The notes beneath the pieces were generated by a model. It did no database searches, was not told the origin of the DNA, and saw nothing but the letters and a program-made list of their open reading frames with translations. Shown here piece by piece: positions 1 to 7,487 of a stretch of DNA of 64,000 nucleotides (the stretch's first letter is position 1; each line of letters starts with the position of its first letter). The DNA comes from Companilactobacillus bobalius (GTDB taxonomy: Bacteria; Bacillota; Bacilli; Lactobacillales; Lactobacillaceae), in contig NZ_LNUA01000011.1 in assembly GCF_009764355.1 (NCBI RefSeq), forward strand, positions 1-64,000. The letters are read 5' to 3'. The position numbers and the translations under genes are program-made.

Positions 1-2
1 CC

Positions 3-197
3 GTCTTCCACAAAAATTGGGAATGCTGTTGGAACGTTATGGGTACGATTTGAAACTAATTATTTTACACTTTGTGCAAAATAATGGATTTCCAAAGTCG
101 GCCTCACTGTAACCGGTAAAGCCGGTAACAATGATCTCATAGCTGAACGCATTCCCAAATTTTGCTCCAGACTGAATCTCACTTTGATTGTTTAGCT
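3..197 (+). repeat. Structured dispersed repeat, copy 1
   Basis: A ~175-195 bp non-coding element with imperfect terminal inverted repeats (GTCTTCCACAAAAATTGGGA at the left; the complement of GTCTGGAGCAAAATTTGGGA at the right) and internal hairpins, including one around CCGGTAAAGCCGG. A second copy in the same orientation lies at 37504-37680. Changes between the copies keep the pairing: GGGAATGC in both arms here becomes GAAAATGC in both arms of copy 2. This suggests a structured RNA or a palindromic MITE-like element. The window starts two bases before it, so its left context is unknown. Strand is arbitrary. Confidence 0.7.
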
Positions 198-255
198 TGA
201 GATGAATAAATTAGTCTATTATTTTTCATCATAAAAATTAATTTTAATTCGAAAG

Positions 256-304
256 AAATGTCCGTAGAGCCAATGTATATTGGTTAATACGGATATTTTT
301 TAGT
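256..304 (+). terminator. Terminator-like hairpin downstream of repeat copy 1
   Basis: Nested stem with outer TCCGTA/TACGGA and inner CCAAT/ATTGG arms, followed by TATTTTTT. No CDS ends just upstream on this strand, so it may end a transcript covering the structured repeat or one entering from outside the window. Confidence 0.5.
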
Positions 305-413
305 GTTGATAATTTTGAGGTAGAAAAAACATAAAATAAGTACAGTTATAGTAGAAAAAACAGCTCCCTTTACGTTATGATGAAACTTGAATAATGAAAA
401 GGGAGTTTTTACA

Positions 414-1373
414 TTGAAGAGCTTAAAGAAAATAAGTATCTTTTTAGTAGCTTGTCTTTTAGTGCTTAGTTCATTCTCATTTGTCGGGATAAAGAACGTT
501 CAAGCTGCTGACACAGATCAAGCACAATACACGATTGGAACAACTAAAAATATTCCTTCCGCTGTTGCCCAAATGGGTAAGGATTTAAATGCTTATACGA
601 ACAACAATTTAAATGTTGATCTGAAAGCATATGATTCTACTAAAGAATTGAATAGTGCTATTGCCGATGGAACGGTTAATGCGGCTGTGACTGATTTAGT
701 AAATTATGCAGCTATTTCTAAGAAACATTCAAATTGGAAGATTGCTGGTACTATGCCTGGTTATAGCGGTTTAGTTGCTAACAAGAAGTACAAGAGTGTT
801 AAGAAATTAAAAGGTAAGACAATTGCAGTTGATAAAACTGACTACTCAATGTTCTATCTAAAGAAAGCTTTGAAGAAGAGCAGATTAAAGTTATCTAGCG
901 TTAAATTGAAGCAAGTTGATTCTGAGGCAGATCGTGTCAGTCAGTTGAAGAGTGGCGACGTTGATGCTGCTGTCTTACAAGATCCATCAATGACTGAAGC
1001 TAAAGTTAATGGTGCTAAGGTTCTAAATAGAGATAAGATTAGTGCTGATAATGGTAATGTTTTGATTGTTAATAACGATTATGCTAAGAAGAATGTTTCT
1101 AATACTAATATTCTATGCAATGTTATGAAGCAAGAAGTTAAGAAAATCAATAAGGGTAACATGTACATCATGCTTAACAAGACATTCTCTAACTATGGAA
1201 CTAGCGATAAAGCTGTTGCTAAGTTGAACAACATGAATGTTAAGTTTAAGACAATGCATAAGGTTAAGAAATCTGATTTTAAGAAAGCCTTCAAGTATGC
1301 TAAGCAACAAAAGTTATACAAAGGTAAAATCAATTATAAAAAAGCCAATATGAAGCTTAGACAAGTTAAGTAA
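414..1373 (+). CDS. Orphan extracellular solute-binding protein (NMT1/SsuA-like)
   Basis: 319 residues from a TTG start at 414, chosen because GGGAG sits about 8 bases upstream; an upstream TTG at 387 has no such site. The N-terminus is a signal peptide (lysine-rich n-region, hydrophobic core, cleavage near VQA/AD at about residue 31). LVAC inside the core resembles a lipobox, but the hydrophobic stretch continues past it, so secretion by signal peptidase I is equally possible. The mature part has a periplasmic-binding-protein type 2 layout: YTIGTTKNIPS start, a hinge around LKGKTIAVDK, and GDVDAAVLQDPS in lobe 2. The C-terminal third is very rich in lysine. No ABC permease or ATPase is adjacent, so ligand and partner are unknown. 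Monocistronic. Confidence 0.72.
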   Translation: MKSLKKISIFLVACLLVLSSFSFVGIKNVQAADTDQAQYTIGTTKNIPSAVAQMGKDLNAYTNNNLNVDLKAYDSTKELNSAIADGTVNAAVTDLVNYAAISKKHSNWKIAGTMPGYSGLVANKKYKSVKKLKGKTIAVDKTDYSMFYLKKALKKSRLKLSSVKLKQVDSEADRVSQLKSGDVDAAVLQDPSMTEAKVNGAKVLNRDKISADNGNVLIVNNDYAKKNVSNTNILCNVMKQEVKKINKGNMYIMLNKTFSNYGTSDKAVAKLNNMNVKFKTMHKVKKSDFKKAFKYAKQQKLYKGKINYKKANMKLRQVK

Positions 1374-1375
1374 TC

Positions 1376-1408
1376 AAAAAAAGTTCATCTGATGATGAAC
1401 TTTTTTTC
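1376..1408 (+). terminator. Rho-independent terminator
   Basis: Stem AAGTTCATC/GATGAACTT followed by a long T run, directly after the solute-binding protein gene. Confidence 0.9.
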
Positions 1409-1466
1409 TTGCTCAGATAATAATGGTAAAATGTTCTTATTATTTAATTGATTTGAGGGAAATATC

Positions 1467-2486
1467 TTGAAGAACAAAAGACTAATCTATGTCGATACGA
1501 TTAGAGTTTTTGCGATGTTATTGGTGGTTTTGGCGCATTCTTGTGCTGATGATTTGGCTAACTATCAACCAACGTTAAAATGGGGTGTCGTAAATTCCAT
1601 CGTTATAGTGACAGAAATCGCAGTGCCACTTTTTTTCATGATCAGTGGTGCCATGGTTTTAAACAGTAAAAAAACTTATGATTTAAAGTACTTATTCAAG
1701 CATCGATTGGTCAGAGTCGTTGTACCATTCTTACTTTGGTCAGTTGTGTCAGCTTATTTGGCTCGTGCCATGTCAGGTCCAGTTGATATGAAGGATTTCA
1801 GCAATACATTGTTAATGATGTATCATAAACCAGTATTAATAGCATATTGGTTTATGTATCCATTGATTGCTTTGTATTTATTGTCACCATTTTTGAAAGC
1901 TATTGCTGATAAGATTGACGATAAGATGTTGATGTATTTGTTAATTCTTTGGGTCATCATTGATATTGCATTGCCAACGTTAACAACTACTACACCTAAG
2001 AATATTGGAGTTTACTTCAATTCCTTTGATTTAGGCCGAGTGGTTGTTTCCAAAGATATTGGTTACTTCTTTATTGGTTATCGAATTTCTAAGATTGACA
2101 AACATTCGTTAAAACTCAATATGAATATCCTGATAGCGGCCGTGTTAATGGCAATCAATATTCTAATCAGTTTTATCAGTTTGAAACCAAACCTACAATT
2201 CTTGAATGCCATTGCTAACATCAATACGCCAATCATTGCAGCATTGGTCTTCATGCTCTTCAAACGCTTTGAAACAAGTTATGGTAAAGGATTTGCACGA
2301 GTGATTGAATTGATAGCACCATTGACTTATGGAGTTTATCTAGTTCACGGATTATCAATACAGTTTGTGATGAAGTATTATGTGAATGCTAACTTCTTAT
2401 ACGTATTCGTTTTAGCAACTGTCTTATCACTATTAGTAATTTTGATTTTAAGCAAGATACCAGTTGTAAAAAGATTGTTCACTTAG
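1467..2486 (+). CDS. Membrane acyltransferase, acyltransferase-3 (OafA/WecH) family
   Basis: 339 residues from a TTG start at 1467 with TTGAGGGA 6 bases upstream. It opens with YVDTIRVFAMLLVVLAHSC, which contains the conserved Arg and His (R-x10-H) of integral-membrane acyltransferase-3 proteins. About ten hydrophobic segments follow through to the C-terminus. Family members transfer acetyl or other acyl groups to cell-surface glycans such as peptidoglycan, teichoic acid or exopolysaccharide. There is no extracytoplasmic SGNH domain, so this is the stand-alone form. It is a single-gene unit between two terminators, and the substrate cannot be read from context. Confidence 0.85.
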   Translation: MKNKRLIYVDTIRVFAMLLVVLAHSCADDLANYQPTLKWGVVNSIVIVTEIAVPLFFMISGAMVLNSKKTYDLKYLFKHRLVRVVVPFLLWSVVSAYLARAMSGPVDMKDFSNTLLMMYHKPVLIAYWFMYPLIALYLLSPFLKAIADKIDDKMLMYLLILWVIIDIALPTLTTTTPKNIGVYFNSFDLGRVVVSKDIGYFFIGYRISKIDKHSLKLNMNILIAAVLMAINILISFISLKPNLQFLNAIANINTPIIAALVFMLFKRFETSYGKGFARVIELIAPLTYGVYLVHGLSIQFVMKYYVNANFLYVFVLATVLSLLVILILSKIPVVKRLFT

Positions 2487-2495
2487 AAAAATTAA

Positions 2496-2572
2496 AATGG
2501 CATCTATTCAGAATTTCAATTTCCGTAATAATTAGGGAAAATGAGGAATCTGAATAGGTGCTATTATTTTTA
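2496..2572 (+). terminator. Rho-independent terminator
   Basis: Long hairpin with arms ATGGCATCTATTCAGA and TCTGAATAGGTGCTAT, followed by TATTTTT. Confidence 0.8.
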
Positions 2573-2646
2573 CTCATCATTGCAGGTCATTTCTTTATCT
2601 ATTAATGTATAATGTAACTAATATTAACTTTAAAGGTGGTATTGCA

Positions 2647-2886
2647 ATGCTTGAAAAAGTACAAGGAATCGTTAAAGTAACTCAAGACGATCGCTACGTT
2701 GTTTTCTTATTTGATAATTATGAAGTTAACCGTAAAATGCTTCAAGACAAATACGTTAAAGGTCAAACTGCTTGGTATACTGATGCCAAGGGTACAGGTG
2801 AAGACGGAAAAGAATTCTATCGTATCGCTGAAGATGGTGAATGGATCGAAGCTGAATATGTTGAATTCATTCCTACTGAAGGTTAG
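2647..2886 (+). CDS. Small acidic conserved-type protein of unknown function
   Basis: 79 residues from ATG 2647, preferred over ATG 2605 because AAAGGTGG lies 8 bases before it. The protein begins MLEKVQGIVKVTQDDRYVVF and ends WIEAEYVEFIPTEG. It is compact and acidic, with no signal peptide or membrane segment, and its alternating hydrophobic pattern suggests a small beta-rich fold. I do not recognise the family. Codon use is ordinary for the window. It lies alone between the acyltransferase and the glucosaminidase with a 120-bp gap downstream. Confidence 0.7.
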   Translation: MLEKVQGIVKVTQDDRYVVFLFDNYEVNRKMLQDKYVKGQTAWYTDAKGTGEDGKEFYRIAEDGEWIEAEYVEFIPTEG

Positions 2887-3006
2887 TGATTTTAAATCAT
2901 TAAAAAAGTTTAAAAATATCCAAATTTCTTAAGGTTTTATTGTCGAATTCCAAATTAAATAGTAGTCTAAGCATTAGATATACAAGAATTTGGGAGGAGA
3001 CAAATT

Positions 3007-4731
3007 ATGAATAAAAAATGGGTTGCCTCAACGGCATTAGCAAGTTTTTTAGCCGCTGTTGGTATTTCTTCTAATACTTCTCCAGTTAAGGCTGCTGTTT
3101 CTGATGACGAGGGTAATCAAACTGACGACCAAAATCAAAATACATCTGAGACTAAGGATACTACTGTTGCTAGTGTAATGGACAAGAGTGGTGCACCAAT
3201 CAATGAGGATGCAGCTGACGCTATTGAAGCTAATCAAAAATCTGGTAGAAGTAGTGTTTTGCCAGCTAATGCGGTTGCCGCTTTGACACAAGCTGGAACA
3301 ACTAAGGGAGCATCAACTGCTCAACAACAAGCCTACTTGGCTAAGGTTGCTCCACAGGCACAACAGGTTGCATCAAAATACAATTTGTATGCTTCAGTAA
3401 TGATGGCACAATCTATTTTGGAAAGTAGTTGGGGTACTTCAGTATTATCATCACAGTATAATAATTACTTTGGTATTAAAGGGGACTATCAAGGTTCATA
3501 TGTCTCACTACCAACTCAAGAGTGGAGTGCCGATAAGGGCTACTACACTATTTATGCTAACTTTAGAAAGTACCCTAGTGTTTACGCATCTTTTGCTGAT
3601 AATGGCGATAAGTTACGTAATGGTATTCAAGGAAATAGTGCTTTCTATAAAGGTACATGGAGAGAGAATACCTCTTCTTATAAAGATGCTACAGCTTGGT
3701 TGCAAGGACGTTATGCCACTTCACCAACCTATGCAGCTGTATTAAATAATATAATTGAGAGCTCTAATTTGACACAATATGATGGAAAAGCCAGTACAAA
3801 TGGTACTGGTAATGAAAATGCAATTGAAGGTACACAAACAAAATTAAACGATGTTGTAACAATAACTAATAAAAATTCAGCACATGTTTATATAAACGCT
3901 GATAAAATAGCTGCTAACCGTACTTTAGCTAACGGAACTAGATGGAAAGTTACATCTAAGGTCGTTAAATCTGACGGTACGACTTATTATCAAGTCTCGA
4001 CAAACGAATACGTAAAGGCTTCAGATGTTCAATTGGAATCTGAAAAGACTAACCCACCAGTTAATATTGCTGATACAGCAATTATTATTAATAAGAGTGG
4101 TTCCGTAGTTTATCGTTTGCCTAATTTGAATACGGCTACGAATCGAGTTTTGCCATATCAATCTTCTTGGATTACAACTAAGTATGTGTTGGATAATTCT
4201 GGTAATAAATTCTACTTTGTAGGTAACGACTGTTATATCAAGGCAACTGATGTTTCCTTGAAATCAACACAATCACATGGTGACTATACTAAGGATAAAG
4301 TAGTATCTTATCCCGATATCGTTAACATCACTGCTAATCCAGGAGCCAAAGTTTATGATGATAAACATAATCTTTTGGCAGTTAGTCTTTCAAACAGAAC
4401 TGATTGGAAGATTGATCAGAAGTCTACTCATTCAGATGGTTCCATTTGGTATCGTGTAGCTACTAATCAATGGGTCAGTGCTAACGATGTTCAAGTTAAA
4501 GGATCTAACTATGTAACAAGTGTTAGTGGTATGGCAAAGATTAACTATATTCCTGGATATGGTGTCAACGTTTATAACAGTCCTGCTGCCAATAATAAAT
4601 TTACAGGAACTCGTCTAGCCGATGGTACGACTTGGCGTGTAACCTCAAAACAAATTGTCGATGGTCAAACTTGGTATAAAGTAAATGCCGGTTGGGTCAA
4701 CGGAAAATACTGTATTTTCAATGCAGATTAG
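3007..4731 (+). CDS. Secreted GH73 N-acetylglucosaminidase with four C-terminal SLAP/SH3-like repeats
   Basis: 574 residues with GGGAGG upstream. The signal peptide is cleaved near VKA/AV (residue 29). A Ser/Thr/Gln-rich linker is followed by a glucosaminidase (GH73, FlgJ-type) domain at about residues 109-258 with the catalytic acid in SILESSWG (Glu139) and YNNYFGIKG. This fold cleaves the glycan strands of peptidoglycan. From about 285 to the end are four ~65-residue modules of the type VYxxx...TxWKVT...YYQVSTNEYVKASDV, the SLAP/SH3-like modules that lactobacilli use for non-covalent wall attachment. The same module ends the amidase at 6384 and the large protein at 13994, indicating shared wall targeting. 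Monocistronic. Confidence 0.9.
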   Translation: MNKKWVASTALASFLAAVGISSNTSPVKAAVSDDEGNQTDDQNQNTSETKDTTVASVMDKSGAPINEDAADAIEANQKSGRSSVLPANAVAALTQAGTTKGASTAQQQAYLAKVAPQAQQVASKYNLYASVMMAQSILESSWGTSVLSSQYNNYFGIKGDYQGSYVSLPTQEWSADKGYYTIYANFRKYPSVYASFADNGDKLRNGIQGNSAFYKGTWRENTSSYKDATAWLQGRYATSPTYAAVLNNIIESSNLTQYDGKASTNGTGNENAIEGTQTKLNDVVTITNKNSAHVYINADKIAANRTLANGTRWKVTSKVVKSDGTTYYQVSTNEYVKASDVQLESEKTNPPVNIADTAIIINKSGSVVYRLPNLNTATNRVLPYQSSWITTKYVLDNSGNKFYFVGNDCYIKATDVSLKSTQSHGDYTKDKVVSYPDIVNITANPGAKVYDDKHNLLAVSLSNRTDWKIDQKSTHSDGSIWYRVATNQWVSANDVQVKGSNYVTSVSGMAKINYIPGYGVNVYNSPAANNKFTGTRLADGTTWRVTSKQIVDGQTWYKVNAGWVNGKYCIFNAD

Positions 4732-4757
4732 GAAGTCCTTAGGGGCTTCTTTTTTTG
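4732..4757 (+). terminator. Rho-independent terminator
   Basis: Stem GAAGTCC/GGGCTTC followed by a run of eight T, immediately after the GH73 stop. Confidence 0.85.
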
Positions 4758-4831
4758 TACAAATTACGTGAAATTATTTTGAATAAATTATATATTTTGG
4801 TATCTTCAGAACATATATTCTTGTTATATTG

Positions 4832-4860
4832 TTGACATACTCATGAAAAGTGAGTAAATA
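4832..4860 (+). promoter_or_regulatory. Promoter of the comK-like gene with an inverted repeat in the spacer
   Basis: TTGACA, 17-bp spacer, TAAATA. The spacer holds a perfect 6-bp inverted repeat (TACTCA ... TGAGTA), well placed for a repressor or activator to control the gene. Confidence 0.6.
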
Positions 4861-4879
4861 AATATTTTAGGGAAAATAA

Positions 4880-5629
4880 ATGATGATATCAAATTTTAAA
4901 TCCATTAAGGATGTAATATCTAAAAGAATCTTTAGTTCTCTCAATGTTTGTAAAAATTTTAAAGTTGATTATAAAATTGAAGCCTTGTTGGATATTTCAG
5001 ATATCACTAATTTGGGAAATACGATTGTTGTTCATGCTGAACAAGGAATCTTTATTGACTCAAGAACGACCAGGAAGATTATGAATGAGATGTATTTGAT
5101 TAATGGAATAGGATTTGCCATGGCCAAGTTTTTAGCTGATTTGTATGGGATGACTCACTATACGCCGTTTATTCATGAAGATATTGCCTATATGCCAATG
5201 ACTGGGGCCAGTCGAAGAAATGCCGATTGGATTGCTGTTCACTTCTTAGAATGCTATGAACAAATTGAAAAGAAAGCCTATTTTGTCACCGAGAGCAGCC
5301 ATAAGATTCAATTAGATTTTCCAAGGGGAGATTTGGAAAAAAGATTGCATGATATTTACTTTTTAATGAAGTGTTCATTAAACGTATTTGAAATGATGGT
5401 TAATGTTGGTAGTTGTCATTTAAAGTATAAGTGTAATAAATTATTTTCTACGTATGATAGATGTCGTTGTGATTTGCATTCAAAAATTTGCCTATTGAAC
5501 AGTTTGCCGATATTTTACTGGCATTTGATTGAGTTTATTTTGATAAATCAAGGTATTGAAGGATTAGGTAAACTCGAGACGAAAAAGTATTACCATCAAA
5601 ATTTAACCAGAATTAAAAAATTATATTAA
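4880..5629 (+). CDS. comK: ComK-family competence transcription factor
   Basis: 249 residues; ATG 4880 follows TTAGGGAAAATAA. The centre (about residues 90-165) matches the ComK pattern: GMTHYTPFI, then IAYMPMTGASRRNADWIAVHF (aligning with the THKVP...YFFPT.SP.RP.CIWI region of Bacillus ComK), then SSHKIQLDFPRGDLEKRLHD. ComK binds AT boxes and activates DNA-uptake genes. The protein is about 55 residues longer than Bacillus ComK, with an extra C-terminal Cys/Tyr-rich stretch, so it may be controlled differently. It is followed by a terminator and then by a competence-type sigma factor gene, which supports the assignment. Whether it is active, and on which targets, is inference. Confidence 0.78.
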   Translation: MMISNFKSIKDVISKRIFSSLNVCKNFKVDYKIEALLDISDITNLGNTIVVHAEQGIFIDSRTTRKIMNEMYLINGIGFAMAKFLADLYGMTHYTPFIHEDIAYMPMTGASRRNADWIAVHFLECYEQIEKKAYFVTESSHKIQLDFPRGDLEKRLHDIYFLMKCSLNVFEMMVNVGSCHLKYKCNKLFSTYDRCRCDLHSKICLLNSLPIFYWHLIEFILINQGIEGLGKLETKKYYHQNLTRIKKLY

Positions 5630-5640
5630 TCGCCAAAACC

Positions 5641-5674
5641 AAAAAAGAACACTGTTTGTGGGTGTTCTTTTTTA
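5641..5674 (+). terminator. Rho-independent terminator
   Basis: Stem AAAAAAGAACAC/GTGTTCTTTTTT with an 8-9 nt loop, after comK. Confidence 0.9.
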
Positions 5675-5713
5675 ATCGATCGAATTAAAGCCTTATTCTT
5701 AGACTGTTTTGGC

Positions 5714-5740
5714 AACTAATTTTTCTAGTCTAAATTAGTT
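5714..5740 (+). promoter_or_regulatory. First leader hairpin upstream of the sigma-factor gene
   Basis: Perfect 9-bp inverted repeat AACTAATTT/AAATTAGTT with a 9-nt loop, directly before the larger palindrome. It may be a structured leader or an operator. Confidence 0.5.
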
Positions 5741-5741
5741 A

Positions 5742-5780
5742 TCCTAGTTTTACCACAAGCGCTTGTGAGTAAAACTAGGA
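5742..5780 (+). promoter_or_regulatory. 39-bp palindrome covering the ribosome-binding site of the sigma-factor gene
   Basis: TCCTAGTTTTAC pairs with GTAAAACTAGGA, and the centre CACAAGCGCTTGTG is a perfect 14-bp palindrome. Overall this gives 19 bp of stem with one bulged A. The right arm ends in CTAGGA, part of the Shine-Dalgarno sequence for ATG 5791, so in RNA the site would be buried. In DNA the same palindrome could be a repressor operator. Confidence 0.75.
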
Positions 5781-5790
5781 GATGCTCACA

Positions 5791-6279
5791 ATGAATCTAG
5801 AATTAGGATTTCAGCAAGCATTAGAGAATCAACAATTAATTCATGGAGCTTTGAAACGAGTTCATATTTATGTGACTCGTTGTGATTATGAAGATTACTT
5901 TCAAGAAGCAGTAATTATTTATGCACAAACTTATTTAAAATACTGTCAAAGAGATCAAAATATGACTAAGTTCAAACCATATGTGTTTCAAAAATTGGTT
6001 TGGCGGTTAACCGATATGTTGCGACAAGAGAAACAATACTTCGATTTTCATAGTTTAGAAGAGTTTGATTTTCAAAGAGTACCGGAGACAGAAATTACTC
6101 AAATTAATTTCGTTGATTGGCAAAAATTATCTGAATTGGAAAAAGAAATATTGCAGGAACATTTCATGAATGGGATTTCACTCACAACAATTGCTCAACA
6201 TCATCAACAGACGCCCCGTAACCTTAGATACCAGCGAAATAGGCTTTTAACCAAATTAAGAGCAATGAATCAAAAGTAA
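5791..6279 (+). CDS. ComX/SigH-like alternative sigma factor (competence-type)
   Basis: 162 residues from ATG 5791, chosen because ACTAGGAG is 9 bases upstream, whereas ATG 5782 directly abuts that site. Region 2-like sequence lies at about residues 20-90 (YEDYFQEAVIIYAQTYLKY through DMLRQEKQ). The C-terminal helix-turn-helix (about 115-155) reads LSELEKEILQEHF...SLTTIAQHH and RNLRYQRNRLLTKL. Size and two-region layout match short sigma factors of the ComX/SigH group, which direct polymerase to late competence genes in streptococci and lactobacilli. It sits just downstream of comK, and its start is overlapped by a strong palindrome, so translational or operator control is likely. A short ECF-type factor remains an alternative. 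Confidence 0.72.
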   Translation: MNLELGFQQALENQQLIHGALKRVHIYVTRCDYEDYFQEAVIIYAQTYLKYCQRDQNMTKFKPYVFQKLVWRLTDMLRQEKQYFDFHSLEEFDFQRVPETEITQINFVDWQKLSELEKEILQEHFMNGISLTTIAQHHQQTPRNLRYQRNRLLTKLRAMNQK

Positions 6280-6332
6280 ATTTTACTATCTGTTTACATA
6301 TTTGTTACTTTTCTCAAAAATGCTTTGAAAAT

Positions 6333-6341
6333 TGTTATAAT
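6333..6341 (+). promoter_or_regulatory. Extended -10 element for the amidase gene
   Basis: TGTTATAAT (TGn plus a consensus -10) about 42 bp before the start codon. No good -35 is visible, as is common with extended -10 promoters. Confidence 0.5.
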
Positions 6342-6383
6342 TTATGGGTTAAGGAAATTAACATTGGGAAGGAAATATATATT

Positions 6384-7349
6384 ATGGTCTCGAAGAAATT
6401 TATTACAAGTTTAGCTACTTCAGCTGCACTTGCAAGTGTCGGTTTTGCAACTGTTGGACAAGTGGTTCCACAACTAGGTTCACAAGTTCAAACAACACAA
6501 GCTGCAACTTCAGCAATCAACGATTACATTAATAATAACAACATTAAACCAGTTTCAATTCAATATCGTGCAGGAACATTTAACAAGATGTTCGGTTACG
6601 AGAACGGTGTTGGTAAGCCAGAAGGGGTCGTTATCCACGAAACTGCAACACCTGGTGCTACAGCCGAAAATGAAGTTTCATACTTTAATTGGTCATGGCC
6701 AACAACATACACTTATGTTCATGCTTTTGTCGATGATAAAGAAATTATAAATATCCATAGTGCTGACTATGGTGTTTGGGGAGCAGGTCAAACTGCTAAT
6801 AACAAATACATTCAAGTTGAGTTGTGTCGTGTAAATACAACAGATCAATTTGCTAGATCCGTTGCTAACCAAGCTTACTACGCAGCCTTTAGATTAGTTC
6901 AATATGGATTACCATTTACACCTGGTAAGACAGTTCTTTCACATAACGATGTTTCAAGAATGTACAAAGAAACAAATCATACTGATCCAGTTGGCTACTT
7001 TGCTCAATGGGGTTACAGCATGGATCAGTTCTATGATTTAGTTGGTAAGTATTATAACCAATTAAAGGGCAGCAACACTAACAACGGTGGAAATGCTAAT
7101 ACTAATAATGGTAACCAGGCAAGTAACATTGGAATTCTTAGAGTTAAAGATGGTTCGAAAGAATATATTTCTCTATACTCATTGAATAATGATACTATGT
7201 CTAGAATTACAAACCGTGCTTTAGGTACAGGGACTGATTGGCAAATGGATCAAGTTAAAGTAGTTAATGGTATTAAGTATTATCGTGTTGCTACTAATGA
7301 GTGGGTTCCAGAAAGTTCAGTTGGACAAATTATTAAACCACTAGCATAA
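6384..7349 (+). CDS. Secreted N-acetylmuramoyl-L-alanine amidase (Amidase_2) with SLAP module
   Basis: 321 residues; the Shine-Dalgarno GGGAAGGA lies about 12 bases before ATG. The signal peptide ends near TQA/AT (residue ~41). The Amidase_2/PGRP-type domain spans about 75-225: the first zinc histidine is in GVVIHETATPG, a second conserved His is in YTYVHAFVDD, and the C-terminal ligand motif is TNHTDPVGYF. This zinc enzyme cuts the bond between MurNAc and L-alanine. A short Asn-rich linker is followed by one SLAP-type module with YYRVATNEWVPESSV. Together with the GH73 enzyme at 3007 it forms a complementary wall-hydrolase set sharing an anchor module. Monocistronic. Confidence 0.9.
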   Translation: MVSKKFITSLATSAALASVGFATVGQVVPQLGSQVQTTQAATSAINDYINNNNIKPVSIQYRAGTFNKMFGYENGVGKPEGVVIHETATPGATAENEVSYFNWSWPTTYTYVHAFVDDKEIINIHSADYGVWGAGQTANNKYIQVELCRVNTTDQFARSVANQAYYAAFRLVQYGLPFTPGKTVLSHNDVSRMYKETNHTDPVGYFAQWGYSMDQFYDLVGKYYNQLKGSNTNNGGNANTNNGNQASNIGILRVKDGSKEYISLYSLNNDTMSRITNRALGTGTDWQMDQVKVVNGIKYYRVATNEWVPESSVGQIIKPLA

Positions 7350-7391
7350 TTTCAATATAGAATGAAATATTCTTTGATAACAAATTATTAC

Positions 7392-7424
7392 AAAAGACCC
7401 GCTGAAAAGCAGGTCTTTTTTTGC
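7392..7424 (+). terminator. Rho-independent terminator
   Basis: Stem AAAGACC-GCT/AGC-GGTCTTT with a GAAA loop and a T7 tract. Confidence 0.9.
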
Positions 7425-7487
7425 TATCATTATTTCATAATAGGGGTTAATCTTGAAGTTGTATAATTGTCTTCAGAAAGGCATTGA

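Noticed and set aside
3..197. Structured repeat considered as 6S RNA or tmRNA.
   Set aside because: Two similar copies, strong terminal inverted repeats and absence of the tag-peptide or open-bubble pattern do not fit; no tool was available to test this fully.
387..413. Start of the solute-binding protein at TTG 387.
   Set aside because: It would place the GGGAG ribosome-binding site inside the coding sequence and add residues before a normal signal peptide.
5742..5780. The palindrome considered as a cre site or a plain terminator.
   Set aside because: The core CACAAGCGCTTGTG deviates from the cre consensus at several positions, and no T tract follows; it abuts the start codon instead.
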